Source: CAYGTS01 sp964352905 (GTDB lineage: Bacteria > Pseudomonadota > Gammaproteobacteria > JAHCLG01). From it: 20,315 nt of DNA. The notes beneath the pieces were generated by a model. The model ran no database searches and was not told the DNA's origin. It saw nothing but the letters and a program-made list of their open reading frames with translations. A program made the position numbers and the translations under genes. Below, in pieces: positions 1-7,348 of this stretch (position 1 is its first letter; each line of letters opens with the position of its first letter). The stretch spans positions 1-20,315 of the forward strand of contig CAYGTS010000032.1 of NCBI GenBank assembly GCA_964352905.1, in the 5' to 3' direction.

Positions 1-61
1 ACGGATGGTTTCTCCGTCACCGCGCGTCGCTCCTAACTAACTTCAATTTGGATATTCGTCA
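1..61. repeat. 61-nt direct repeat, copy 1
   Basis: This 61-nt stretch recurs without mismatch at 224-284. It opens with a short hairpin (ACGGA, loop, TCCGT) and has no coding potential that I can support. It is followed at 58-80 by a 23-nt near-perfect palindrome (GTCA-TGCG ... CGCA-TGAC) made of the same end sequence as the caatccagg-type elements. The copy starts at the window edge, so the array probably continues upstream. Confidence 0.9.
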
Positions 62-90
62 CTGCGCTCCTCGCAATGACAGGATTTTCC

Positions 91-225
91 GTCATTGCGA
101 ACGCAGTGAAGCAATCCAGGGTTAGGATCTTCGAACTAGCAAAATTCTACGAGGCTTGCTAGCTCAAAGATCCTTTTCCTGGATTGCCGCGCTAGTGCGC
201 TGAGGGCGCACTAGCTCGCAACGAC
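91..225. repeat. caatccagg-type palindromic element A
   Basis: The left end reads GTCATTGCGA and the right end TCGCAACGAC, its near inverse. Inside are GCAATCCAGG (111-120) and the inverse CCTGGATTGC (179-188), then GGATCTT and AAGATCC arms further in. The whole 135-nt element can therefore fold as one long interrupted hairpin. It encodes no supportable protein. Elements ending in GTCATTGCGAG...CAATCCAGG are known as dispersed intergenic repeats in several bacterial groups; I cannot assign a named family here. Confidence 0.85.
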
Positions 226-284
226 GGATGGTTTCTCCGTCACCGCGCGTCGCTCCTAACTAACTTCAATTTGGATATTCGTCA
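224..284. repeat. 61-nt direct repeat, copy 2
   Basis: This is an exact second copy of positions 1-61, offset by 223 nt. It separates element A from element B, so the region reads repeat, element A, repeat, element B. It most likely arose by duplication of a repeat-plus-element unit or by successive insertions of elements into a duplicated spacer. Confidence 0.9.
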
Positions 285-449
285 TTGCGAGGAGCGCAGC
301 GACGAAGCAATCCAGGGTTAAGATCTTCGATTTTGCAAAATTTCACTGTGCAAGCTATCGATTCTACCGCATTAACTCACATTACCTTAACATTTCATTC
401 ATTGGCTCTTTTCCCTGGATTGCTCAAAGCTAACGCTCCTCGCAATGAC
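281..449. repeat. caatccagg-type palindromic element B
   Basis: The ends GTCATTGCGAGGAGCG (281-296) and CGCTCCTCGCAATGAC (434-449) are exact inverse copies. GCAATCCAGG (307-316) and its inverse CCTGGATTGC (414-423) lie inside. The left half resembles element A up to GATCTTCGA, but the middle differs. The element ends only 4 nt before the valS stop codon, so transcripts leaving valS would run straight into the hairpin. It could act as a terminator or an mRNA 3' end stabiliser, although there is no T-run typical of an intrinsic terminator. Confidence 0.85.
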
Positions 450-453
450 AGGA

Positions 454-3219
454 TTACAATTTTTCTAACTGCTGCAATTTGCTGCTTAACTTTTCAATCG
501 ATGAAGTTAACGTAGTTAATTTATCTTTTTCTTTAATTACCACGTCATCAGGTGCGTTAGTAACAAATTTATCATTACTTAGTTTTCCTTGCACACGCAA
601 ACGATCCTTTTCTAATTTATCAATTTCTTTTTGTAAACGCTGTGATTCAGCAGCGACATCAATTAAGCCTGCAAGCGGAATTAAAATTTCCATTCTACCA
701 GCAAGTGCGGTTGCTGCAGGCGGTGGTTCGCTTGTCTTATCCCACCAAGTTAGCGTGGCCAGTTTGGCTAATTTTTGCAGATAAACTTGGTGCTGTTGCA
801 GTAAGTGTTTATCTTGATCATCACCGTGATAAAAAATAACATTTAACTCTTTGTTAGGGGAAACATTCATTTCTGAGCGGATCGTGCGAATAGCAACGAT
901 GATTTGCTTTAACCAGGTAATTTCGTGTTCAGCGCTTTGATCAATGTTAGCGTCATTTGTGGCAGGGTAAGCTTGCAACATTAAAGTGGCTGCATCGACT
1001 TTAGCGAGTGTTTTAATTTTTTGCCAAATTTCTTCTGAAATAAACGGCATGATGGGATGAATTAAGCGCAACATGCTTTCTAATACGGTGATCAAGGTAT
1101 GGCGTGTGCCGCATTTAATTTTTTCACTACTATTCTCATCATACAGGATTGGTTTGGATAATTCTAAATACCAATCACAAAATTCATTCCAAATAAATTC
1201 GTACAAATTTTGGGTTAATAAATCAAAACGATATTCCTTGAAATAGTGATGCGTAGACTGAATAACTTGTTGTAAACGACTTAAAATCCAACGATCGGGT
1301 AAGCTCAGTTCAAAATTATCATGATCAAAAGCATTATCGTAATCAATAGTGTTCATTAAAATATAACGCGTGGCATTCCAGATTTTATTGCAAAAATTGC
1401 GATAACCATGCAAACGATTAATATCGAAGCGAATTTCTCGTCCTGGGGTTGCAAGCGCACAAAAGGTAAAACGTAAGGCATCAGTGCCAAATATGGGAAT
1501 GCCTTCTGGAAATTCTTTTTCAGTTTGTTTTGCAATTTTTTCTTTTAAATGCGGTTGCATCATATTGGCAGTGCGTTTAGTAATTAAATCGTTTAAACCA
1601 ATGCCATCGATTAAATCTAATGGATCTAAGACATTCCCTTTTGACTTAGACATCTTATGACCTTCGCTATCACGGATTAAGCCGGTAATATAGACTTCCT
1701 TAAACGGAATTTCACCGGTAAATTTTAAACCTTGCATAATCATGCGTGCGACCCAAAAGAAAATAATATCAAACCCAGTAACTAAGACGCTGGTGGGGTA
1801 ATAGCGTTTTAACTCAGGTGTTTCGTTGGGCCAACCTAATGTTGAAAAAGGCCATAATGCTGAAGAAAACCACGTATCCAGCACATCTTCATCTTGTGTT
1901 AAAACTAGATCATCAGCTAGCAGATATCTTTCGCGCGCGCTTTGTTCATTAGCTGCAACATAAATGTTACCTGCTTCGTCATACCAGGCGGGAATGCGGT
2001 GCCCCCACCATAATTGGCGTGATACGCACCAATCTTGAATATTTTCCAACCATTGATTATAAATTTTGTGCCAATTTTCTGGGATAAATTTAATGCTACC
2101 CTCTGCAACCACTTTTAAAGCAGGCTCAGCTAAAGCTTGCATACGCATAAACCATTGATCAGTTAAATAAGGTTCAACCACCGCATTAGATTTTTCACCG
2201 CGAGGAATACTGAGTTTATGCGGTTCAATTTTTTCAAGTAAACCCAATTGTTTTAAATCGGCAACAATTTTTTCGCGCGCAGCAAAACGATCTAACCCTT
2301 GATAAGCAGCCGGTGCATTTTCATTGATTTTTGCATCCGGGGTGAAAATATTAATTACTTCTAACTGATGGCGCTGGCCCATTTCGTGATCATTAAAATC
2401 ATGTGCTGGGGTTATTTTCACGCAGCCACTGCCAAATTCACGATCAACATACTCATCGGCAATAATTGGTATGGTACGATTTGTTAATGGCAATTGTATA
2501 TGTTTGCCAATTAAATGTTGGTAGCGCTCATCGCATGGGTGAACAGCAACAGCTGTGTCGCCAAGCATAGTTTCAGGGCGTGTTGTAGCTACAGTTAAAA
2601 ATTCATTGCTGTTGGCTAAGGGATATTTAATATGCCACAGTTGGCCTTGTTCTTCTGTTGTAAGAACTTCTAGATCAGAAATCGCAGTTTGTAAAACCGG
2701 ATCCCAGTTTACCAAACGTTTACCGCGATAGATTAATCCTTCATCATGCAGGCGGATAAAGACTTCTTGCACAGCCTGTGATAAGCCTTCATCTAATGTG
2801 AAACGTTCGCGCGACCAATCCACTGAATTACCCAAGCGGCGAATTTGCTGGGTAATAGTACTGCCAGATTCTGCTTTCCATTGCCATATTTTCTCAATAA
2901 AATCTTCACGGCTTAAATCACGTCTTGCAATACCTTGATTCAATAAACGGCGTTCAACCACCATTTGCGTTGAAATACCGGCATGATCGGTACCAGGCTG
3001 CCACAAGGTATCAAAACCACACATGCGGTGATAGCGGATCAATGCATCCATCAACGAATACTGGAAGCCATGCCCCATGTGTAGACTACCCGTCACATTG
3101 GGTGGTGGGATCATGATGCAATACGGTGTGCCATTCCCCGAAGGCTTAAAATAACCGTTTTCTTCCCAAAATTGGTACCATTTTTGTTCTATAGCGTGTG
3201 GATTGTAGGTTTTATCCAT
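454..3219 (-). CDS. valS: Valyl-tRNA synthetase
   Basis: Class I aminoacyl-tRNA synthetase that charges tRNA-Val in the cytoplasm and edits mischarged threonine. At 921 residues it matches the usual bacterial length. The HIGH signature is visible as HMGH at residues 47-50 after PPPNVTGSL, and KMSKS lies at 522-526. Between them is the CP1 editing insertion (about 190-350, with TTRPETMLGD and PAHDFNDHE). The anticodon-binding domain follows at about 640-790, and a C-terminal coiled-coil arm covers the last 70 residues (LQKEIDKLEKDRLRVQGKL). The start at ATG 3219 fits the family N-terminus (YNPHAIEQKWYQFWEENGYF). The upstream gap to the next gene on this strand is 92 nt; I see no leader regulatory structure in it. 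Confidence 0.98.
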   Translation of the reverse strand: MDKTYNPHAIEQKWYQFWEENGYFKPSGNGTPYCIMIPPPNVTGSLHMGHGFQYSLMDALIRYHRMCGFDTLWQPGTDHAGISTQMVVERRLLNQGIARRDLSREDFIEKIWQWKAESGSTITQQIRRLGNSVDWSRERFTLDEGLSQAVQEVFIRLHDEGLIYRGKRLVNWDPVLQTAISDLEVLTTEEQGQLWHIKYPLANSNEFLTVATTRPETMLGDTAVAVHPCDERYQHLIGKHIQLPLTNRTIPIIADEYVDREFGSGCVKITPAHDFNDHEMGQRHQLEVINIFTPDAKINENAPAAYQGLDRFAAREKIVADLKQLGLLEKIEPHKLSIPRGEKSNAVVEPYLTDQWFMRMQALAEPALKVVAEGSIKFIPENWHKIYNQWLENIQDWCVSRQLWWGHRIPAWYDEAGNIYVAANEQSARERYLLADDLVLTQDEDVLDTWFSSALWPFSTLGWPNETPELKRYYPTSVLVTGFDIIFFWVARMIMQGLKFTGEIPFKEVYITGLIRDSEGHKMSKSKGNVLDPLDLIDGIGLNDLITKRTANMMQPHLKEKIAKQTEKEFPEGIPIFGTDALRFTFCALATPGREIRFDINRLHGYRNFCNKIWNATRYILMNTIDYDNAFDHDNFELSLPDRWILSRLQQVIQSTHHYFKEYRFDLLTQNLYEFIWNEFCDWYLELSKPILYDENSSEKIKCGTRHTLITVLESMLRLIHPIMPFISEEIWQKIKTLAKVDAATLMLQAYPATNDANIDQSAEHEITWLKQIIVAIRTIRSEMNVSPNKELNVIFYHGDDQDKHLLQQHQVYLQKLAKLATLTWWDKTSEPPPAATALAGRMEILIPLAGLIDVAAESQRLQKEIDKLEKDRLRVQGKLSNDKFVTNAPDDVVIKEKDKLTTLTSSIEKLSSKLQQLEKL

Positions 3220-3311
3220 GGTTATTTTGCTCTAATTAAAATCAATGTGAGGATTGTGCCAGATGTGGCACGAGCGTCAAGTTTTAGTCGTTATAACGGC
3301 AGGGCGGATCG

Positions 3312-3686
3312 TCACTTTTGTGGTTTATCCCAGTTAAAGGCTGATTCAGCAAATAAGGCTTGCTGTGGTTTAAAATCAACTTGTTCTAAGGTGTTGGCTC
3401 TGATAACAACTTTGCCTGGATATTGGGTTGGATAGCCATAGAGTTGTGTTGAGCAAATTGGGCAAAAATGCATGATGATGGGATGACCGCTACCACCTTC
3501 ATATTTGTAAGTTTGAGTTTGGGTTGCGGTTTGTAAATGCTTATCGTCAATCAGAATTCCACAAAGATGTCCGCCACTGTTGATGACACGACAATCTTTG
3601 CAGTAACAAATAAATTGAAATTCAGGCTCTGATTGCATCGTGAACGTGTTTTTACCACAATGGCAATGCCCTTTGATGTTAGTCAT
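3312..3686 (-). CDS. GFA-family (CENP-V/GFA) zinc-binding protein
   Basis: Small 124-residue protein of the glutathione-dependent formaldehyde-activating enzyme (GFA/CENP-V) fold. The zinc ligands are plain: CHC at residues 8-10, CYCKDC at 27-32 and CPIC at 75-78, the last followed by STQLYGYP, the position of the family's CGTxLY. Many family members are not proven to act on S-hydroxymethylglutathione, so the substrate is unknown here. I chose ATG 3686 because CAGGA lies about 9 nt upstream and the zinc domain begins at once. The frame stays open to 3779, which would add 31 residues with a hydrophobic stretch (KLFIIILVVYLL). It lies upstream of valS on the same strand, but nothing links their functions. 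Confidence 0.85.
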   Translation of the reverse strand: MTNIKGHCHCGKNTFTMQSEPEFQFICYCKDCRVINSGGHLCGILIDDKHLQTATQTQTYKYEGGSGHPIIMHFCPICSTQLYGYPTQYPGKVVIRANTLEQVDFKPQQALFAESAFNWDKPQK

Positions 3687-3752
3687 AATGTTTGTATCCT
3701 GTAATAAATAAACCACGAGTATGATAATAAACAACTTTATTAAGATACGCCA

Positions 3753-3786
3753 GAATTTGCACTTTAGGTGAATTTGCACTTTAGGT
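3753..3786. repeat. 17-nt tandem repeat (2 copies)
   Basis: The 17-mer GAATTTGCACTTTAGGT occurs twice in perfect tandem (3753-3769 and 3770-3786), between the divergent GFA and DUF2807 genes. It may be a replication-slippage duplication or a doubled protein-binding site; nothing in the sequence decides between these. Confidence 0.85.
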
Positions 3787-3838
3787 GATGATCAGTTCTA
3801 ATAGGACACAAAATAAAGTACATATAAGAGGGAACATC

Positions 3839-4774
3839 ATGCCAAATTTTTTAAAAACCCTAGTTATTTTCATATTAGGTTTCGTATTAGTGAGCTACCA
3901 AGTCGTTGGTAATGCGGTTCCATTTTTAGATAAAGCCATTATGGGTAATGGCAGACTTATTACAAAAATAAGACAGCTTAAACCTTTTGAGAACATTGTT
4001 AATAAAACTAATTTTTATATTTATTTAAAAAAAAGCCATAAAGTATATGTTAAAATTCACGGCGAAAAAAATCTTATTCCACTCATTAACACAACGGTTG
4101 CTGGCGATACGCTCACGATCGAGGTTAAAAGCAATGCAGATCTCAAAACAAATAAACGTCTTAGTATCGAAGTGGGGCTGCCTAAATTAAAAAATCTCAC
4201 CAATTTGGGTAATAGCAAAATTATTTCACGTGATATTGCAACACAGCAATTGCAAATTAAAAATACTGCTCAAGGAAAAATTTATTTTAAAAATAAAATC
4301 AATTTAAAAAGTATTGATGCCAGCGGTCAGAGTACCCTTGAAATCTTGAATGCGAGAAGTCATGCACTAAATATCCTTGCTAAGGATAATGCAACGATTA
4401 GAATTAATGGTAAAATTAATTTAACAGCGGTGGTTAGTAATGATAATTCGGTTTTGCATATTGCAGGAATTAGCTCAGAAAAATTAACAATCAGCAGTAA
4501 TGGGCGAAGTGATTTAAGTTTAGCGGGTAACGTAACGTACTTAAAGATTTCAGCAGCAGGTGCGGCTAATATTCACAATAAAAAACTAAAAGTGAAAAAT
4601 GCTGATGTTCAAATTTTAGGTTCTGGTAATATTGTGTTAAATGTTGCACAGCATTTAAATGCAACGATCGCCGGTAGTGGCAATATTGTTTATATTAAAA
4701 AACCTAAAAATATAACGAAACAAATTTATGGTAGTGGGACAATTACTGAGGCACGCTTGCATATGAGTTACTAA
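3839..4774 (+). CDS. Exported DUF2807 (GIN-domain) beta-helix protein
   Basis: 311-residue protein matching the DUF2807 'putative auto-transporter adhesin, head GIN domain' pattern. It opens with a hydrophobic signal or anchor segment (residues 1-26). Then LKPFENIVNKTNFYIYL starts a run of short beta-strand repeats through to the C-terminus, ending in three family-typical glycine turns (ILGSGNIVLN, IAGSGNIVYI, IYGSGTITEA). Such repeats predict a right-handed beta-helix lying outside the inner membrane; no biochemical role is established for the family. ATG 3839 is preferred because AGAGGGAA sits just upstream. An in-frame GTG at 3785 would add 18 residues without a good ribosome site. The gene converges on ilvE, with 5 nt between the stop codons. 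Confidence 0.85.
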   Translation: MPNFLKTLVIFILGFVLVSYQVVGNAVPFLDKAIMGNGRLITKIRQLKPFENIVNKTNFYIYLKKSHKVYVKIHGEKNLIPLINTTVAGDTLTIEVKSNADLKTNKRLSIEVGLPKLKNLTNLGNSKIISRDIATQQLQIKNTAQGKIYFKNKINLKSIDASGQSTLEILNARSHALNILAKDNATIRINGKINLTAVVSNDNSVLHIAGISSEKLTISSNGRSDLSLAGNVTYLKISAAGAANIHNKKLKVKNADVQILGSGNIVLNVAQHLNATIAGSGNIVYIKKPKNITKQIYGSGTITEARLHMSY

Positions 4775-4779
4775 GAATC

Positions 4780-5793
4780 TTAAACAGCCACAACCCAATT
4801 TTTCTCGCGTAAAGTTTCACCTGTTTGTACTTGGTGTAATAATTGTAAAAGTTCTTTAGTGATGGGCCCAATTTTTTTATCATTAAAAATAACGGTTGCA
4901 TCATAATTAGCAATCATGCCAATCGGTGTAATCGTAGTAGCTGTGCCGCATAAAAAGCTTTCACTGGCTGTAAATAATTCTTCAATAGTTAGCGCTTTTT
5001 CAATGACGGTTAGTTTTAAAATATCCCGTGCTAATGAAATAATACTTTTTCGTGTAATACCAGGTAAAATGACACCCAGTTCGGGTGTTATTAATTGATT
5101 ATTAATCACGCAAAAAATATTAGCGGTTCCTGCTTCTTCAATAATATTGCCTTCATTAGCATCGGTATAAAGGCATTCATTAAAACCTTGTTCATGTGCT
5201 ATGTTCTTATGCAACATACCACCCGTGTAATTCCCAATAAATTTTAAATCACCCGTGCCTTTAGGGGCCGCGCGATTAAAATCATGACAAATTTTCAGTT
5301 TGATCCCCTCACTATCAATACCAAAGTAATTGCCAACAGGCGAGCAGAAAATATTAAATAAAAATTTGCGAGCGGGTGAAACGCCTAAAACGGGATCAAT
5401 ACCCCAAATACAGGGGCGGATATACAAGCTTCCTTTATTAAAAGGTGGTACAAAATTAAGATTATGTTTAACAACCGCTTTAATCGCGGTGACAAATTGT
5501 TCAACTGGGATAGGGGGAATACACAGTCTTTTTGCACTGTGTTGCATGCGTTTGGCATTTTCTTCAGGGCGGAAGAGTAAAATTTCATCGCGCTGGTTAC
5601 GCTGTGCTTTTAGGCCTTCAAAAATGCCTTGCCCATAATTTAAAACAGTTGCTGCAGGTGATATTTCAATGCTAGCAAATGGTACGATACTACCCTCTTG
5701 CCAACCGGTTTTTTCGGTGTAGTAGGCTTGATACATAAAATCTGTTTGAGTAAATACAAATTTTAAATTATCCCAATTAATGTTGCACTGCAT
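4780..5793 (-). CDS. ilvE: Branched-chain amino acid aminotransferase
   Basis: PLP fold-type IV transaminase that interconverts Val, Leu and Ile with their 2-oxo acids, using glutamate/2-oxoglutarate. At 337 residues it follows the longer BCAT-II type pattern (as in eukaryotic and Bacillus-type enzymes): INWDNLKFVF near the N-terminus, LNYGQGIFEGLKA (51-63), ILLFRPEENAKRM (71-83) and RPCIWG (126-131). The PLP lysine is K184 in GTGDLKFIGNYTGG. The class IV signature is EEAGTANIF (219-227), with GTATTITPI near 283. The family N-terminus supports ATG 5793, which has TAGGG upstream. No other ilv or leu genes are adjacent. It is divergent from sspA. Confidence 0.93.
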   Translation of the reverse strand: MQCNINWDNLKFVFTQTDFMYQAYYTEKTGWQEGSIVPFASIEISPAATVLNYGQGIFEGLKAQRNQRDEILLFRPEENAKRMQHSAKRLCIPPIPVEQFVTAIKAVVKHNLNFVPPFNKGSLYIRPCIWGIDPVLGVSPARKFLFNIFCSPVGNYFGIDSEGIKLKICHDFNRAAPKGTGDLKFIGNYTGGMLHKNIAHEQGFNECLYTDANEGNIIEEAGTANIFCVINNQLITPELGVILPGITRKSIISLARDILKLTVIEKALTIEELFTASESFLCGTATTITPIGMIANYDATVIFNDKKIGPITKELLQLLHQVQTGETLREKNWVVAV

Positions 5794-5825
5794 CGTATTA
5801 CCCTAAAACTAGGCGTGTCTTTATA

Positions 5826-5840
5826 CTATAGCAGCTATAG
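5826..5840. promoter_or_regulatory. 15-nt perfect palindrome in the ilvE-sspA divergent region
   Basis: CTATAGC-A-GCTATAG is perfectly self-complementary around one central base and lies 33 nt upstream of the ilvE start codon. TATAGT/TATAAA sequences read on the minus strand overlap it, so it could be an operator or just the AT-rich core of an ilvE promoter. Function is inferred from position only. Confidence 0.35.
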
Positions 5841-5891
5841 CGGGAATTGTTGTTGAAGATCGAAGGTGATTTAAAGTTTTCAATATCATGC

Positions 5892-5897
5892 TATAAT
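5892..5897 (+). promoter_or_regulatory. sspA promoter -10 box (predicted)
   Basis: A perfect TATAAT hexamer lies 41 nt before the sspA start codon. The matching -35 is weak: TTTAAA-like sequence around 5870-5875 at about 16 nt spacing. It is the only strong -10 in the intergenic region and should drive sspA-sspB. Confidence 0.6.
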
Positions 5898-5938
5898 CCG
5901 GCTGCACTAAAAAACAATTAACTTTCAGGAGTAAATCA

Positions 5939-6574
5939 ATGGCCGCAATCGCCAATAAACGTTCAGTTATGACATTGTATTCAAATTCATTGGATTGCTA
6001 TAGTCATCAAGTAAGAATTGTATTGGCTGAGAAGGGTGTTACGGTCGATGTTTTGGATATTAAACGTGGTATGCAGTCGCAAGACTTAATCGATATCAAC
6101 CCCTATAATACGGTACCTACGCTGGTTGATCGTGATTTAGCCTTATTTGAAGCACGTATCATCATGGAATATTTAGATGAACGTTTTCCGCACCCACCTT
6201 TAATGCCTGTTTACCCGGTTGCACGTGCACAATGTCGCTTAATGATGTATCGTATCGAGCGTGATTGGTATAGCATCATTAATAAGATTGATCTTGATGA
6301 CATTGAAGGAAGTAAACAACATTGCAAAGAATTGCACGATAGTTTACTAGGTGTTGCACCAATTTTTGGTGAGCAGCCTTATTTTCTAAGTGATGAATTT
6401 ACTTTGGTTGATTGTACCTTAGCACCTATTTTGTGGCGCTTACCTTTATTCGGAATTGATTTGGGTAATGCGGGTAAACCCATTATGAAATATGCAAAAA
6501 AATTATTTGAACGTGACTCTTTTCAAGCAAGTCTTACTGAAGCTGAACGCGAGATTTTAGAGCTCACCAAGTAA
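5939..6574 (+). CDS. sspA: Stringent starvation protein A
   Basis: RNA polymerase-associated protein with a glutathione S-transferase fold but no expected GST activity. In E. coli it binds RNAP, lowers H-NS levels in stationary phase and helps acid tolerance and virulence gene expression. At 211 residues it is full length and very close to E. coli SspA: NKRSVMTLYS at the start, SHQVRIVLAEKGV in the thioredoxin-like domain, and the surface-pocket segment YLDERFPHPPLMPVYPVAR (residues 76-94), which carries the PHP residues reported as essential in E. coli. FLSDEFTLVDC and FERDSFQASLTEAERE mark the C-terminal helical domain. ATG 5939 has AGGAG 7 nt upstream. sspB follows after 18 nt, as in most gammaproteobacteria. 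Confidence 0.97.
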   Translation: MAAIANKRSVMTLYSNSLDCYSHQVRIVLAEKGVTVDVLDIKRGMQSQDLIDINPYNTVPTLVDRDLALFEARIIMEYLDERFPHPPLMPVYPVARAQCRLMMYRIERDWYSIINKIDLDDIEGSKQHCKELHDSLLGVAPIFGEQPYFLSDEFTLVDCTLAPILWRLPLFGIDLGNAGKPIMKYAKKLFERDSFQASLTEAEREILELTK

Positions 6575-6592
6575 AAAGGTAATCAATTTCAA

Positions 6593-6964
6593 ATGACTTC
6601 TACACGTCCTTATTTAGTCCGCGCTTTTTATGATTGGATCGTTGATAATCATCACACACCGTATGTTGTGATTGATGCGAATAAACCAGGTGCGCAAGTA
6701 CCGCCCGATTATATTGATGATGGTAAAATTGTTTTAAACATATCGCGGATGGCGGTGCGCAATTTATCGATCAGTAATGAACTCGTAGAATTTAACGCAA
6801 AATTTTCTGGTGTGCCAACTTATGTAAGCGCGCCCATTCATGCTGTAATTGCGATTTATGCGCATGAAAATGGTCGCGGCATGGTTTTTTCTGAAGAAGA
6901 TGATGCAGATGATGATAGCACACCGCCACCTCGTGGGAAGCCTAAGTTGACAGTGGTGAAATAA
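6593..6964 (+). CDS. sspB: ClpXP adaptor SspB
   Basis: Delivers ssrA-tagged products of stalled translation to the ClpXP protease in the cytoplasm. The 123-residue protein has the substrate-binding domain at about residues 4-95 (RPYLVRAFYDWIVDN, ISRMAVRNLSI, FSGVPTYVSAPIHAVIAIYA), then a flexible acidic linker (SEEDDADDDSTPPP). It ends in the ClpX-tethering tail RGKPKLTVVK, the counterpart of the basic, Val-Val-Lys-ending tail of E. coli SspB. It shares an operon with sspA and has AAGGTAA upstream of its start. No intrinsic terminator is visible after it; a repeat fragment follows at 7029. Confidence 0.96.
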   Translation: MTSTRPYLVRAFYDWIVDNHHTPYVVIDANKPGAQVPPDYIDDGKIVLNISRMAVRNLSISNELVEFNAKFSGVPTYVSAPIHAVIAIYAHENGRGMVFSEEDDADDDSTPPPRGKPKLTVVK

Positions 6965-7028
6965 GCAGTTGTCACTGAGAGCCAGTAATTCCCGGCGTGA
7001 TGTCTGATTACTCAAGAACAGTGAGATT

Positions 7029-7070
7029 CCCCAAATATGGCTGTTCCCTGCTACGGAGTGAGTAGCTACA
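7029..7070. repeat. Right-end fragment of the GAACGTTC-type element
   Basis: CCCAAATATGG, TGTTCC, TGCTAC and GTGAGTAGCTAC match the right end of the full copy near 16886-16925, but the hairpin body is absent. It lies between the convergent sspB and ybeD genes. Confidence 0.7.
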
Positions 7071-7337
7071 TTACAGCAACATCACAACCTGCTTATAGGC
7101 ATGCAATTCGTGATAAAGCGCATCTAACTGTGCTTTGCTTTCTGCTTTAACCGTAATTGTGACCGATGAATATTTTTGACTCTTACTTGCATTGATTGTG
7201 ACACTTTCTGGATCAAAATTAGGAAAATGTGATTGCACAATCACAATCACATTTTCTATAAAGGTATCAATATTATTGCCTATGATCTTGATAGGAAAAT
7301 CACAGGGAAATTCAATAAATGTTTCTTGTTTAGACAT
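7071..7337 (-). CDS. ybeD: DUF493 family protein YbeD
   Basis: 88-residue cytoplasmic protein of the DUF493/YbeD family, a small ferredoxin-like alpha/beta fold of unknown function. E. coli YbeD resembles the regulatory ACT-type domains. The family pattern is visible: IEFPCDFPIKIIG at the start, a central SSVTITVKAESKAQLDALYHEL, and a hydrophobic end (VVMLL). It starts 11 nt after the dacA stop codon, with TAAGG as ribosome site, so it is probably translated from the dacA transcript, matching the dacA-ybeD order of E. coli. lipB, its E. coli downstream neighbour, is not present here. Confidence 0.9.
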   Translation of the reverse strand: MSKQETFIEFPCDFPIKIIGNNIDTFIENVIVIVQSHFPNFDPESVTINASKSQKYSSVTITVKAESKAQLDALYHELHAYKQVVMLL

Positions 7338-7348
7338 TGTTGCCTTAC

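Noticed and set aside
1..449. CRISPR array
   Set aside because: The repeats are long, palindromic, few and not regularly spaced by unique spacers; no cas gene is nearby.
285..515. Open frame of 76 codons in the repeat array next to valS
   Set aside because: It overlaps element B and the valS 3' end, has no ribosome site and no recognisable protein pattern.
3220..3311. T-box or other leader control for valS
   Set aside because: The gap is only 92 nt and has no antiterminator-like structure; the GTGCC/GGCAC hairpin at 3256-3271 lacks a T-run and is probably chance.
3687..3779. N-terminal membrane segment for the GFA-family protein
   Set aside because: The frame is open, but the ribosome site and family start fit ATG 3686; the hydrophobic stretch lies in an AT-rich intergenic region where such frames arise easily.
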